64,000 nucleotides of DNA from Verrucomicrobiia bacterium DG1235 (GCA_000155695.1 DS990592.1:4660060-4724059), one strand, 5' to 3'; positions 9,177 to 17,201 are shown, numbered from the stretch's first letter. Notes: generated by a model not told the origin, from the letters alone. Program-made: numbers and translations.

Positions 9177-9204
9177 GGGCGGATCTTGAGGTCCGCCTTT
9201 TTTT
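9177..9204. terminator. Bidirectional terminator between phoH and def
   Basis: Stem GGCGGA (9178-9183) / TCCGCC (9192-9197) with a short loop, followed by seven T on the plus strand and by a T-rich run (CTTTATT) on the minus strand. It sits in the 62-bp gap between the convergent genes phoH and def and can serve both. Confidence 0.8.
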
Positions 9205-9214
9205 AGGGAGAGGT

Positions 9215-9790
9215 CTACCTGGTGGCCTTTTTCAGGTTTTGCAGCGTTTTCGCTTTCAGCTGGTTAACCTGGGGTTGGATCTTCTTTAGGACGCGTTTTT
9301 TCATTCGGTCGATGAAGAGGATACCGTTCAGGTGATCTACTTCATGCTGGATGCAGCGTCCGAGTAGGCCATTGGCCTCTATGACGTGGGGATTGCCTTG
9401 AAGGTCTTGGAATTCGCACCGAATCCAATCTGTTCGTTCTACGTCGCCGCGTATTTCCGGAAAGGACAAGCAGCCTTCTTCGTAGGCGAGCTCCTTGGAT
9501 TTGATCAATTCCACCTTGGGATTGGCGATAGCCATCGGCATGAAAAGGTCGAACGGGGGCTTAGCCCCGTCCAGAGTGTAGTCGAAGTCGGGATCACAGC
9601 CGTTTAGGTCGACCACGCAAAACATCAGCGGCAGTCCGACTTGCTGAGCTGCCAGACCAATCCCCTCTGCTTCGTACATGGTATCCACCATATTTTCGAA
9701 GAGTTCGGCCAGTTCCGCGTCGAACTTCGTGACAGGTTTCCCTGTCTCATGTAGCACCTTTTCTCCATATTGAACTATTTGTAGCAGCAT
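9215..9790 (-). CDS. def: Peptide deformylase
   Basis: Removes the formyl group from the N-terminal Met of nascent proteins at the ribosome. 191 residues, usual length for type I enzymes with a slightly long C-terminal helix. All three motifs are intact: GIGLAAQQVG (about 43-52), EGCLSFP (about 103-109; Cys is a metal ligand) and QHEVDHLNG (about 146-154; two His metal ligands and catalytic Glu). The C-terminal Lys-rich tail KTLQNLKKATR is predicted helical. The gene is convergent with phoH and divergent from the membrane gene at 9865; fmt, its common neighbour, is not in the window. Confidence 0.96.
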   Translation of the reverse strand: MLLQIVQYGEKVLHETGKPVTKFDAELAELFENMVDTMYEAEGIGLAAQQVGLPLMFCVVDLNGCDPDFDYTLDGAKPPFDLFMPMAIANPKVELIKSKELAYEEGCLSFPEIRGDVERTDWIRCEFQDLQGNPHVIEANGLLGRCIQHEVDHLNGILFIDRMKKRVLKKIQPQVNQLKAKTLQNLKKATR

Positions 9791-9864
9791 TGGTCTTCGT
9801 TTTTGACCTAACCAACACTTAGGCCAAATCTAATTCAATTTCTTTCTTCTCTCCCTGATTGTCC

Positions 9865-11559
9865 ATGTCTGACCCCGTAAAGCCGTTTCGCTCTCACGCC
9901 CTTGTCGGGAGCTTGATGCTGCTTCTTGGCTTCGCGTTGATCGCTTTCGGCTGGGTGATACCTTCTCGATTCAAGTCGGTGCCCTTTGGAGTGGTGCGGG
10001 AAGCGGGGCAAGCGGGTGCAAGGGTTTCCGATCAGGCGCGTTTTTACCTGCTCGACGGAAATTATGGAGCGGCTGAACTGATGGCGAAGGGCGCGAGCCG
10101 ACTTGGCGAGAAGGAGAGCGCTCTGGTTAGCGCCCAAGTCGCGATGGAGATCGAGTCCAATGAGCAACTTGCTCTTTGGGGAGCATGGGATCCGTTTCTT
10201 GAAGCGGCGCTCAAAAACGTTCCTCTAGATGATTATTCCACCGAACCGGGCTTTTTGGGCGTTTTGCTCGCCAAGCCCTGCCGCACTGCGGTTTCGCGGC
10301 TTTTGGAAAACTCCCGCAATCCACTTGTGCAGGATTTGCTGGCAACGGGCGAATTCACGACGTACCGCCGACTTTTTCCTGTATCCAGCACTTCAGGACG
10401 ACCGCTCGAAGTGAGTTTGCTCGGTTTAGGTCTAGCAGCTCAAGGGGATCATTTGACTGATGGGCTTCGGCTGGAGTTGCGCGGCTTGATCCTCGAAGCG
10501 AAAGCTTCTGGCAGCATAGGAGCTTTGGAGGACTTCTACCTCGATGCTCTTTCTTTGATGAGGATGTTTAGTTGGGGGCAGCTCAAGGAGTTGCTTTCGC
10601 GCGCGGAATCGACTGAGGACCTGAAGCGCCTTCGTTTTCTTTTTCACCGTAAGCCGGAGCGGCAAGCTCTTGTCTATGCTATGAGCTTGGCGAGTCGCGA
10701 CCTAGCCGATTTGTTCGACTATCTGGCGACTTTTGGAGATGAAGGCTTCGACCGGCTCGAGTCCTCGCTGGCGACTGGGGTCGATGGTTACCTGCTTGCT
10801 TTGCGGGAACAGCTTCCGATCGAAATTGAAGTGATCGAGGATGTGGGTTCGTTTGTCTCAAACGTTCAAACCGCCTTGTCACCCTTCAGTTTGCGTAACC
10901 CTCAATTGTCCTTGGGAATCAAATACAGTTCGTTTTTTGTCGGTTCCTTCGTCGCGCTTTATGGCCTAAGCTTATTCGGTCGATTTTACCGAGAGACGGT
11001 GTCGCCCATGTTGGCCTTCACGCAACGCTTCTTTGGCGCGGCCGCCTCGGTGCTCGTTTTCGCTGTATTGAGCGAACCCTTTCTATCGGGAGCCGGCACC
11101 TTTGACGGCTATAATTTTACCTTTGTTCTGCCTGTTCTTGCTCAGGTCGACGGTGAACTACAGATTATTGAAACCACGCCCACTACGTCTATGGAACCAG
11201 CAACCTTATTATCCATCGCCTTTTTCTTTCTGCTTCAGGCATTGGTCTTCCTCATTTGCATGCTTAAGGTGCGCGAGATCGAGCGGCGGGACTTCGATCC
11301 GCTTGTGAAACTCAAGCTCATGGAGAATGAGGAGAACCTATTCGACGCCGGTCTATACGTTGGAATCGCCGGCACGTGTATTGCGCTCGTGATGCAGGTC
11401 ATCAATTTGGTGGAAGCCAACCTGCTCGCCGCTTATTCCTCGAATCTTTTCGGCATCCTCTGTGTGGCGATTGTGAAAATTCGCCTCGTTCGCCCTTATA
11501 AGACGAAGCTTATCATGGCGAGCGAGCAGCAGATCGTCGATCTGTCCAAGAAGTCTTAG
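9865..11559 (+). CDS. Membrane protein with MotA/TolQ/ExbB-like C-terminal channel region
   Basis: 564 residues from the ATG at 9865; a TTG two codons upstream is an alternative start. One N-terminal membrane helix (about 14-34, ALVGSLMLLLGFALIAFGWV), a long mostly helical region to about 345, then four to five membrane helices: SSFFVGSFVALYGLSLFG, FFGAAASVLVFAVLSEPF, LLSIAFFFLLQALVFLICML and the last pair GLYVGIAGTCIALVMQVI and YSSNLFGILCVAIVKI. The last pair has the spacing and small-residue pattern of MotA/TolQ/ExbB channel helices (GLxxGIxGT...A...S..L.GI). The following gene, 22 bp downstream, has a MotB/ExbD-like start, so the pair may form an ion-driven motor or transporter. This is inference from pattern; no overall family was recognised. 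Confidence 0.7.
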   Translation: MSDPVKPFRSHALVGSLMLLLGFALIAFGWVIPSRFKSVPFGVVREAGQAGARVSDQARFYLLDGNYGAAELMAKGASRLGEKESALVSAQVAMEIESNEQLALWGAWDPFLEAALKNVPLDDYSTEPGFLGVLLAKPCRTAVSRLLENSRNPLVQDLLATGEFTTYRRLFPVSSTSGRPLEVSLLGLGLAAQGDHLTDGLRLELRGLILEAKASGSIGALEDFYLDALSLMRMFSWGQLKELLSRAESTEDLKRLRFLFHRKPERQALVYAMSLASRDLADLFDYLATFGDEGFDRLESSLATGVDGYLLALREQLPIEIEVIEDVGSFVSNVQTALSPFSLRNPQLSLGIKYSSFFVGSFVALYGLSLFGRFYRETVSPMLAFTQRFFGAAASVLVFAVLSEPFLSGAGTFDGYNFTFVLPVLAQVDGELQIIETTPTTSMEPATLLSIAFFFLLQALVFLICMLKVREIERRDFDPLVKLKLMENEENLFDAGLYVGIAGTCIALVMQVINLVEANLLAAYSSNLFGILCVAIVKIRLVRPYKTKLIMASEQQIVDLSKKS

Positions 11560-11581
11560 GCTCGTCCGCACTCCGATAGAG

Positions 11582-13063
11582 ATGAACAAGACCCTACTAC
11601 TTATACTCTGCGATTTTTTGCTGCTTACCATTCTCTCCATGTGGAAAATGGAAGAGGACGCTCCCGCATCTTCGGCAGGCGCGGTAGAAGAGGATCAGGA
11701 TGTAAGCGTTTCGGCCATGGCGATGATGGAGCAGGATTTGCTCGACACGCTTACCTACTCGCTCGAGGAGGAGCAGACGGAGCGAAGCGAGCTAGCTGAA
11801 GATTTGGCCGCAAAGGCTGCGGAGCTCGCTCGTCGCGAGGAAGAGTTGGCCCAACGTCAGAATCGTATCCAGAATCTCGAGCAAAACTTGACGGAAGCGG
11901 AGAAACGCGAGCGAGAGCTCGCTGCTGCGCGAGCCGCCTTGGAGGAGGATACTAAAAATCTAGAGGCGCAGATTGCCACGACGCAGACAGAGTATCGGTC
12001 CGTTACTCAGAAGTTGGCTGAGACAGAGCAGGAAGCTCTGCAAAACCAAGCGCAGTCGCGACTCCTGCAAGAAGAGCTTGAGCAAAAGCTCGCGGAGATC
12101 GCAGCCAAGGAAAGTGCTCTCGCGAAGAAAAATCAGGAGCTTGCTGCGACTCAGCAAAAGGTTCAGGAGCTAGACGTGCAGGTGAAGATGCGCGAGCAGG
12201 AGAACACTTTTCTTCAGGAGTCGGTTTCCACTTTGAAGGGTGAAGTCGTAGCGGAGCGGGAGGAGCGTCAGCGCCTGCAGGAGCAGTCGACCGTACTCGC
12301 TCAGGGAGTGAGCGAGCTGGCAGCGAGCTCGCAGGATCTGCGTCAGGAGCTTCGTTCAAGTTTTGAGATAAACGCAAATCAGCTCTTCAGCGATTTTAAG
12401 AACAATCAGATTCAAGCTGATTTTTCGGCTGTGAAACTAACGCGTAATCGTTACGTGAAAACAGAGGATTCGACCTCTACGATACTTGTCAGCGACGGGA
12501 CGAGCTTTTACGCCTTGGCGCATATCGATAGTCTCCCCTTCGGTTTGAAGACGAATCCTTCAACCGTTCGCTCCGTCACGCTTTCGCTTAATCGAGCGGG
12601 GGCTCAGAAGAAGGCGAGTCAGGTGCAGTTTCTCGCTTTGGATCCACGCATTGTTTCGATCTCACTGACGGAAGCTGAAGCGAAACGTCTCGGAGGGAAG
12701 CCTTACTTAACCGCCATCGAACCATTTAAGTTCGCCGAAGCTGTGCTGGTTAACCGGCAAGGCGACTATTATGGCGAGGTCGAGTTCAAGCTGGATGCGA
12801 GCACTCCTGGGTTCGTGAAGATGCAGACTAAGATCTTTAGCGCGATTTTTGGAGAATTTTCGCCTTCGACCGGCGATCTCGTTTTATCGAAAACAGGCGA
12901 GCTACTGGGCGTGATGGTGAATCGTCGCTACTGCGCTTTGGTGAATAACTTTGTTCCGATCTCCACTCTGGATCTTACGCAGCAGTTGAACACTGGCGAG
13001 CTGAAGGAAACTCTGGAGGTTCTTAACGGGTCTTTGAATGGATTTCCAGGGCCGCTGCAGTAA
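11582..13063 (+). CDS. MotB/TolR-like anchored coiled-coil protein with degenerate trypsin-like tail
   Basis: 493 residues. The N-terminus MNKTLLLILCDFLLLTILSM is one membrane helix with an Asp at position 11, as in MotB, TolR and ExbD where the Asp carries the ion. After an acidic stretch, residues about 60-255 form a long coiled coil (repeated Glu/Gln/Ala/Leu heptads). The C-terminal 230 residues resemble a chymotrypsin-fold domain: SFYALAHIDSL recalls the catalytic His strand and TGDLVLSKTGELLGVMVN the strand around the active Ser, but the Ser is absent, so it is probably a binding domain. It follows the MotA/TolQ-like gene by 22 bp and is surely in the same operon. Its last 41 bases overlap the end of the convergent methyltransferase gene. 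Confidence 0.7.
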   Translation: MNKTLLLILCDFLLLTILSMWKMEEDAPASSAGAVEEDQDVSVSAMAMMEQDLLDTLTYSLEEEQTERSELAEDLAAKAAELARREEELAQRQNRIQNLEQNLTEAEKRERELAAARAALEEDTKNLEAQIATTQTEYRSVTQKLAETEQEALQNQAQSRLLQEELEQKLAEIAAKESALAKKNQELAATQQKVQELDVQVKMREQENTFLQESVSTLKGEVVAEREERQRLQEQSTVLAQGVSELAASSQDLRQELRSSFEINANQLFSDFKNNQIQADFSAVKLTRNRYVKTEDSTSTILVSDGTSFYALAHIDSLPFGLKTNPSTVRSVTLSLNRAGAQKKASQVQFLALDPRIVSISLTEAEAKRLGGKPYLTAIEPFKFAEAVLVNRQGDYYGEVEFKLDASTPGFVKMQTKIFSAIFGEFSPSTGDLVLSKTGELLGVMVNRRYCALVNNFVPISTLDLTQQLNTGELKETLEVLNGSLNGFPGPLQ

Positions 13064-13685
13064 AGGTGGGTTGTGCCTCTTTTTTGCGTAGTAATTTGCT
13101 GAATACTAAACCGCCGAGAAACTGTTTTTCTTCGATTGGTTTGAGCTGCTCGCTCCACTCGACTTGAGGTAGGTTTTGTGTTTTGAGTCCTGCAACGAGT
13201 TTGAAGGAAAGGTAGAGGAGTCGAATGGCTACGCGATGCCAGGTGTTTTGGGATTGGAAATCGGAATAAGCGATGATGCCGCCGGGCTTCAGCGCGTTTT
13301 CCAATCGCGGAAGTAGCCGCGAGATCTCGGATTGCGTGAAGCAGTCCAAGCAGAAGTGTAGTCCGATAAAATCGTAACTGTTTTTTGGGTACGAAAATTC
13401 GATCGCATTTGCGTTGATGGTTGTAAGTCTAGCAGCGTTTGGGCCCGATCGAGCTTGGGCGAGTTCAAGCATGCGTGGGCTGATGTCGATGCTGTCTAGT
13501 TTGATGCTTGGGTTTTGTTGTAGTAGCTCGGAGGAGAAACGTCCATCGCCGTCGCCGATTAGAAGTCCGAACTCGCAGGCCTTGACGTGGTCTAGGCAAG
13601 AGAAGCGTGCCGCTTGCAAGCTTCCGGCGAATGTGAGGCGTTCGAGTCTTTCGTAGGCGCCCGCTATGGTGTCGAAGCTGGGCAT
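13023..13685 (-). CDS. Class I SAM-dependent methyltransferase
   Basis: 220 residues from ATG 13685 (MPSFDTIAGAYERLERLTFAG); upstream in-frame codons belong to the preceding gene's end. Rossmann-type methyltransferase with a modified motif I LLIGDGDGRFSSELL (about 38-52), IDISPRMLELAQ carrying the acidic residue that holds the SAM ribose, and LENALKPGGIIAYSDF as motif VI. The FDxIAxxYE start resembles UbiE/COQ5 and related small-molecule methyltransferases. The start overlaps the stop of the UbiA-like membrane gene by one base (TAATG), so translation is coupled; a prenylated or quinone-like substrate is therefore possible (inference). Its 3' end overlaps the convergent coiled-coil gene by 41 bp. 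Confidence 0.8.
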   Translation of the reverse strand: MPSFDTIAGAYERLERLTFAGSLQAARFSCLDHVKACEFGLLIGDGDGRFSSELLQQNPSIKLDSIDISPRMLELAQARSGPNAARLTTINANAIEFSYPKNSYDFIGLHFCLDCFTQSEISRLLPRLENALKPGGIIAYSDFQSQNTWHRVAIRLLYLSFKLVAGLKTQNLPQVEWSEQLKPIEEKQFLGGLVFSKLLRKKEAQPTFTAAALEIHSKTR

Positions 13686-14461
13686 TAGGTTAAGAGAATA
13701 ACTAGGAGGGGGCTTAGTAGGCAAATGTCGGCTAGGGTCCGACGGGGTTGGTTAGGGACGCGAATCCGTAGAACGTTTAGAGAAACGATCCCAACGAGGG
13801 CAATTACCGCTGCCGCTCCGACTAGCTTCATGGGTGTCCAGAAAACAATTACGGAGATTAGTGCGGATCCTATGGCGAGGAGGTGGGCCAGTCTGCCAGA
13901 GCGAGGTTCGGATTCGCGGGTCCAGGCTCTAATGAATAGACAATTGCTGGCGAAGAGTAGCCAGATAGCGACTAGGCAGAGCAGTGTGCTGGTTTGCGAA
14001 ATAGATTCTGCGGGAAGGAATAGAGTCGCGCTGGCCATGATGAGGAATGCGGTGAGCAGCGATTTCAGCAAGGGGTAGCCGGGAATGTGTCGGCATCGTT
14101 GGGCGAAGAACGTGTAGGCAAGGGAAGCTGCCATCAGCGCGAAACCGCGGGTGAGCTCGCCAGCGGTGAGCTTACTGAAAGCGAGGATCACGTCGGCTAA
14201 AAGGACAGGTATCCAGATAATTTGTACGAATCTACTGTGACGCGCTAGGAATTGATGTTGTTCGCTGCGAGGGCGGTTGCTCTTCCGGTTGTCGAACCAG
14301 CGATCGGCCGCGTATCCAAGCCATACGGACATGAAGACGATGAGGTAGTGATACCAAGATAGATCATTTTCGGACTCGCGGGAGAACAGAGCCTGCCAGG
14401 CGACGGCAACGAGGGGAGCATCGAGCGATAGAAAGGTGAGCCATTTGATTCGGGAGAGCAT
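13685..14461 (-). CDS. UbiA-like polytopic membrane protein
   Basis: 258 residues from ATG 14461 (MLSRIKWLTFLSLDAPLVAVAW); the frame is open further upstream but codes for Pro/Ser/Lys-rich non-protein-like sequence. About seven to eight membrane helices are visible, for example YHYLIVFMSVWLGYAADRW, GFALMAASLAYTFFA, LLCLVAIWLLFASNCLFI and LVGAAAVIALVGIVSL. The first loop has AADRWFDNRK, which recalls the Asp-rich NDxxD prenyl-diphosphate motif of the UbiA superfamily but is not a full match. Translationally coupled to the methyltransferase downstream. A prenyltransferase role is possible but not proven. Confidence 0.65.
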   Translation of the reverse strand: MLSRIKWLTFLSLDAPLVAVAWQALFSRESENDLSWYHYLIVFMSVWLGYAADRWFDNRKSNRPRSEQHQFLARHSRFVQIIWIPVLLADVILAFSKLTAGELTRGFALMAASLAYTFFAQRCRHIPGYPLLKSLLTAFLIMASATLFLPAESISQTSTLLCLVAIWLLFASNCLFIRAWTRESEPRSGRLAHLLAIGSALISVIVFWTPMKLVGAAAVIALVGIVSLNVLRIRVPNQPRRTLADICLLSPLLVILLT

Positions 14462-14577
14462 GTTCGCTTGGGCATCAAAGTGAAAACGCCGCCCGTGGCG
14501 AACGCTATTCGTGAGGTCGCAGTCATTGGAGGGTGGGTCGCGTTTTCCGTTGGCAATTTTTTTTGGGTGGATCAGGT

Positions 14578-15807
14578 ATGGGGGCAATGTTTGCTGGAGA
14601 GAAGAGTGGCGTGAAGCGTTTGCCGGATGTGCTGGTGGTGTTGACGACGCAGTGGCGGGCGTCGGCGCTTGGCTTCTCGGGGGATCCGAATGCGAGGACG
14701 CCTTGTTTGGATGCGTTGGCTTCGGATTCGCTTTGGGTGAAGCAGGCGGTGACGCCGCATCCTTTTGGTGTTTTTGCTCGAGCTGCGTTTTTGACGGGTA
14801 CGCGTTCGCCCGCGAATGGAGTGCGGGACTATTATGATCCATTGCCAGCGGATGCTCGCACTTTGGCTCATGTTTTTGGCGAGGCTGGATACGAGACCGC
14901 GTTTTTCGGAAAGTGGCAGCTTTTCGAGCGGGATCCGGATGCTCCAGTGGTGGGTGAGGCTCATGCGCGGGTGAATGTTCCGGAGGAGCGCCGCGGCGGA
15001 TTTGGACATTGGGAGGGGTTTGAGTCGGGCTTTTTGCTTAATGACCCGCTTTTGCATGGAACGGGACTGCCAGAGCCGACTCGGTTTGAAGGGTACCAGA
15101 GCGAGGTGCTAGTCGATCGGTTTTTGGGTTTTCGGGAGAAGCGAGACTCTCGGCGGCCGCTCTTCGCTGTTTTGAGCTTGGATGCGCCGCATCCGCCCTA
15201 CGCAGCACCTGCGTCTGGAGTCGAGGCGGGTGAGCCGGAGTCTATTCGGCTTCAGGTCGGCACGACGCGCGAGCCTGTGGAACGTTCAACCGCTCGCAGG
15301 GAGTTGGCGGGGTACTACGCCCATATCGAGGCCACGGATCGGGCGATCGGTCGTTTGCTCAAAGCGGAGAAGGCAAGGGAGGGCTGGGGTGAATGTCTTT
15401 TCGCTTTCACATCCGCGCATGGGGATATGCACGGGCTCGATGGGAAATTTCGCAAGGGCTGGCCGGATGAGGGAGCGGTTCGGGTGCCGATGCTGATAAA
15501 GGGCGTTCGGTCGGGTGTGGACGAGAATTTGCTGATGAGCCTTACGGATCTAGGGCCCACTTTGCTTGGGCTGGCTGGAGTCTCCGGTCGTCTGGGGCGC
15601 GATGGTTTGGATCTTTCTTCGGTGCTGAAGGGCCAGGCGACGGGACCGGCTCAGCAGGAGATTTCGATGCCATGCGTACCACCATTTGCGAAGCAATGTC
15701 CTTTTGAATGGACGGCGAATCGGGTGGCGGAGCGAACGGAAGTGTTCCCCGATTCGGGCGAAATTTACACGATTGAACACGCTGGAAATTGGGATTTCGA
15801 AGCCTAG
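14578..15807 (+). CDS. Sulfatase-fold protein lacking most catalytic residues
   Basis: 409 residues from ATG 14578; a GTG at 14533 would add 15 residues but its GGAGG abuts the codon. The alkaline-phosphatase/sulfatase fold is clear: LPDVLVVLTTQWRASALG, TPCLDALA, ARAAFLTG, FFGKWQLF, DAPHPPY, HGDMHGLDGKFRKGW, VRVPMLIKG and TDLGPTLLGLAG. However the metal Asp pair after VVL is TT; the CxPSR modification site reads GVFAR, without Cys or Ser; GKWHL is GKWQL; and the DHG metal site is AHG. Only the Arg, Lys and one His remain. It is therefore probably a pseudoenzyme that binds rather than hydrolyses. No signal peptide, so likely cytoplasmic, unlike many sulfatases. Divergent from the UbiA-like gene. 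Confidence 0.8.
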   Translation: MGAMFAGEKSGVKRLPDVLVVLTTQWRASALGFSGDPNARTPCLDALASDSLWVKQAVTPHPFGVFARAAFLTGTRSPANGVRDYYDPLPADARTLAHVFGEAGYETAFFGKWQLFERDPDAPVVGEAHARVNVPEERRGGFGHWEGFESGFLLNDPLLHGTGLPEPTRFEGYQSEVLVDRFLGFREKRDSRRPLFAVLSLDAPHPPYAAPASGVEAGEPESIRLQVGTTREPVERSTARRELAGYYAHIEATDRAIGRLLKAEKAREGWGECLFAFTSAHGDMHGLDGKFRKGWPDEGAVRVPMLIKGVRSGVDENLLMSLTDLGPTLLGLAGVSGRLGRDGLDLSSVLKGQATGPAQQEISMPCVPPFAKQCPFEWTANRVAERTEVFPDSGEIYTIEHAGNWDFEA

Positions 15808-15904
15808 GCAAAATCTGCCTTCGACTGTTTTATCGCGAGCTTTAGATTTTTTTTGCTATTTTAAGTCGTTGATTTCTAGGAGGTAGGAAGGTCTACAGGG
15901 ACTC

Positions 15905-15922
15905 CGGGCATAGGCTTTGCTT
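15905..15922 (+). promoter_or_regulatory. Sigma-54 (-24/-12) promoter of flgB operon
   Basis: CGGGCA-TAGGCT-TTGCTT: GG at 15907-15908 and GC at 15919-15920 are separated by exactly ten bases, as required by RpoN; the TGGCA box has G for the first T. The expected start of transcription is about 15932, one base before the flgB ATG at 15933, so the transcript would be leaderless. Confidence 0.7.
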
Positions 15923-15932
15923 AGTGCGAGGC

Positions 15933-16313
15933 ATGATAGATGATCTCATGCAGCGCGAAATTACGTCTTAGCCAAAAAGCTGTTGGACGTGTCTCACGCC
16001 CAAGCAAAACGCGTTCGCCAGTAATTTGGCCAATGTGGAGACGCCCGGCTACAAACGCATTGATATCGAGACGGACTTCGAGGCCAAGCTTCGCCAAGTG
16101 GCTAAGTCGAATGACGTGTCGGGAATTCAGGATCTTCAATTCCGCACGGTGACGGACCTCGGTTCGCCGAGTGTGCGACCTGATGGTAACAACGTACAGA
16201 TAGACCAGGAAATGCTGAATATGCAGAAGAACGCGGTTCAGTACGAATTTCTCGCGAACTACACCTCCAACTCGCTCTCACGCCTGAAGACGGCGATCTC
16301 GGGACGAATTTAA
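15933..16313 (+). pseudogene. flgB: FlgB, proximal rod protein, with two compensating frameshifts
   Basis: FlgB builds the cell-proximal rod of the flagellum. The start ATG 15933 gives MIDDLMQRE, then the frame meets a stop at 15969. If one A is restored at the AAA of 15958-15960, it continues as NYVLAKKLLDVSHAQ; if one base is then dropped near 15999-16003, it continues as QNAFASNLANVETPGYKRI, the FlgB/FlgC family signature, and runs to the stop at 16313. The net shift is zero and the repaired product is about 126 residues, normal for FlgB. As written no complete FlgB can be made; internal initiation would lose the N-terminal D0 helix. Two A-rich single-base errors in the assembly explain this best, true mutation is possible. 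First gene of the cluster, directly behind a sigma-54 promoter. Confidence 0.85.
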
Positions 16314-16344
16314 TCGAAACGTATTTAATAGATAGGACCGAGCT

Positions 16345-16776
16345 ATGAATTTAATGCCAGGAATCGAGACGACTTCATCTGCCCTGCAGGCAGAGAAGCT
16401 TCGTATGGACATCATCGGGCAGAATATTGCCAACGCTCACACGACTCGCGGTCCGGACGGCATGCCATACCAACGGCAGACCGTTCAGTTTGAAGCGAAG
16501 TTGATGGAACTCGGTCGCGACCAGAATGGGAAGATGCAGACCGCTCAGGGCGTGAATGTCCGTGACGTGGTGACCGACGAGACGAATGGCCCGCTTGTCT
16601 TCAATCCTGGTCATCCCGATGCGGACGAGAAGGGCATGGTCCAGCTGCCAAACGTAAACCTTACCCATGAGATGGTGGATCTGATTTCCGCCTCCCGTTC
16701 CTACGAGGCCAATCTTCAGGTGGTCCGCACTTCGAAGCAAATGGCTCAGCAAGCCCTCCGAATCGGACAGCGATAG
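16345..16776 (+). CDS. flgC: FlgC, proximal rod protein
   Basis: 143 residues, normal length. Rod subunit stacked next to FlgB, exported through the flagellar type III gate. N-terminal heptad helix MNLMPGIETTSSALQAEKLR, the signature IIGQNIANAHTTRGPDG and the C-terminal D0 helix MVDLISASRSYEANLQVV are all present. Follows flgB by 31 bp, before fliE. Confidence 0.95.
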   Translation: MNLMPGIETTSSALQAEKLRMDIIGQNIANAHTTRGPDGMPYQRQTVQFEAKLMELGRDQNGKMQTAQGVNVRDVVTDETNGPLVFNPGHPDADEKGMVQLPNVNLTHEMVDLISASRSYEANLQVVRTSKQMAQQALRIGQR

Positions 16777-16824
16777 TTCCACTTTTTAATTCCTAATTTC
16801 CTCCACCGTTAGCGCCACAAGCAC

Positions 16825-17169
16825 ATGATCGATTCTGTATCCAATTTAGCCGCGCAGCAGCTTTTCAAGCAAAACCAGCTAGAGCATACCAAGTTGCGGA
16901 GCGTCGAGTTCCCCAATCAGGCTGAAGGGCTGAGCAAGCCAACTGAGACCAAATCCTTCGACAGCATTGTTGGCAAATTTGTCGGTGAAGTGGACGCCAA
17001 GCACAAGGTCGCAGTGGCTGAGACGAATAAGATGCTCCTCGGTGAGACGGACAATGTTCACCAATCCATGATTGCCATGCAGGAGGCAGGAGTCGCCTTC
17101 AACATGATGGTCGAAGTCCGCAATAAACTCGTTCAGTCCTATCAGGAGCTGATGAAGATGCCAGTGTAG
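16825..17169 (+). CDS. fliE: FliE, MS ring-rod junction protein
   Basis: 114 residues. FliE links the FliF ring to the rod and is exported early. The C-terminal half carries the family core: VHQSMIAMQEAGVAFNMMVEVRNKLVQSYQELMKM, a helix that copies rod D0 packing. The first 40 residues are variable. Placed between flgC and fliF as in many flgBC-fliEFGHIJ operons. Confidence 0.93.
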   Translation: MIDSVSNLAAQQLFKQNQLEHTKLRSVEFPNQAEGLSKPTETKSFDSIVGKFVGEVDAKHKVAVAETNKMLLGETDNVHQSMIAMQEAGVAFNMMVEVRNKLVQSYQELMKMPV

Positions 17170-17201
17170 TTAATACGCGAATACGATAAATAAGAACTAC
17201 A

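Noticed and set aside
9865-13063. Zorya defence system (ZorAB)
   Set aside because: Only a distant MotA/MotB-like resemblance; no OmpA-like domain in the second protein, no ZorC, ZorD or ZorE neighbours.
15808-15850. Terminator AGGCA-AAATC-TGCCT after the sulfatase-like gene
   Set aside because: Five-bp stem without a T run directly behind it.
15933-16060. Programmed frameshifting in flgB
   Set aside because: It would need a -1 and then a +1 event within about 40 bases with no slippery heptamer or stem; single-base sequence errors are simpler.
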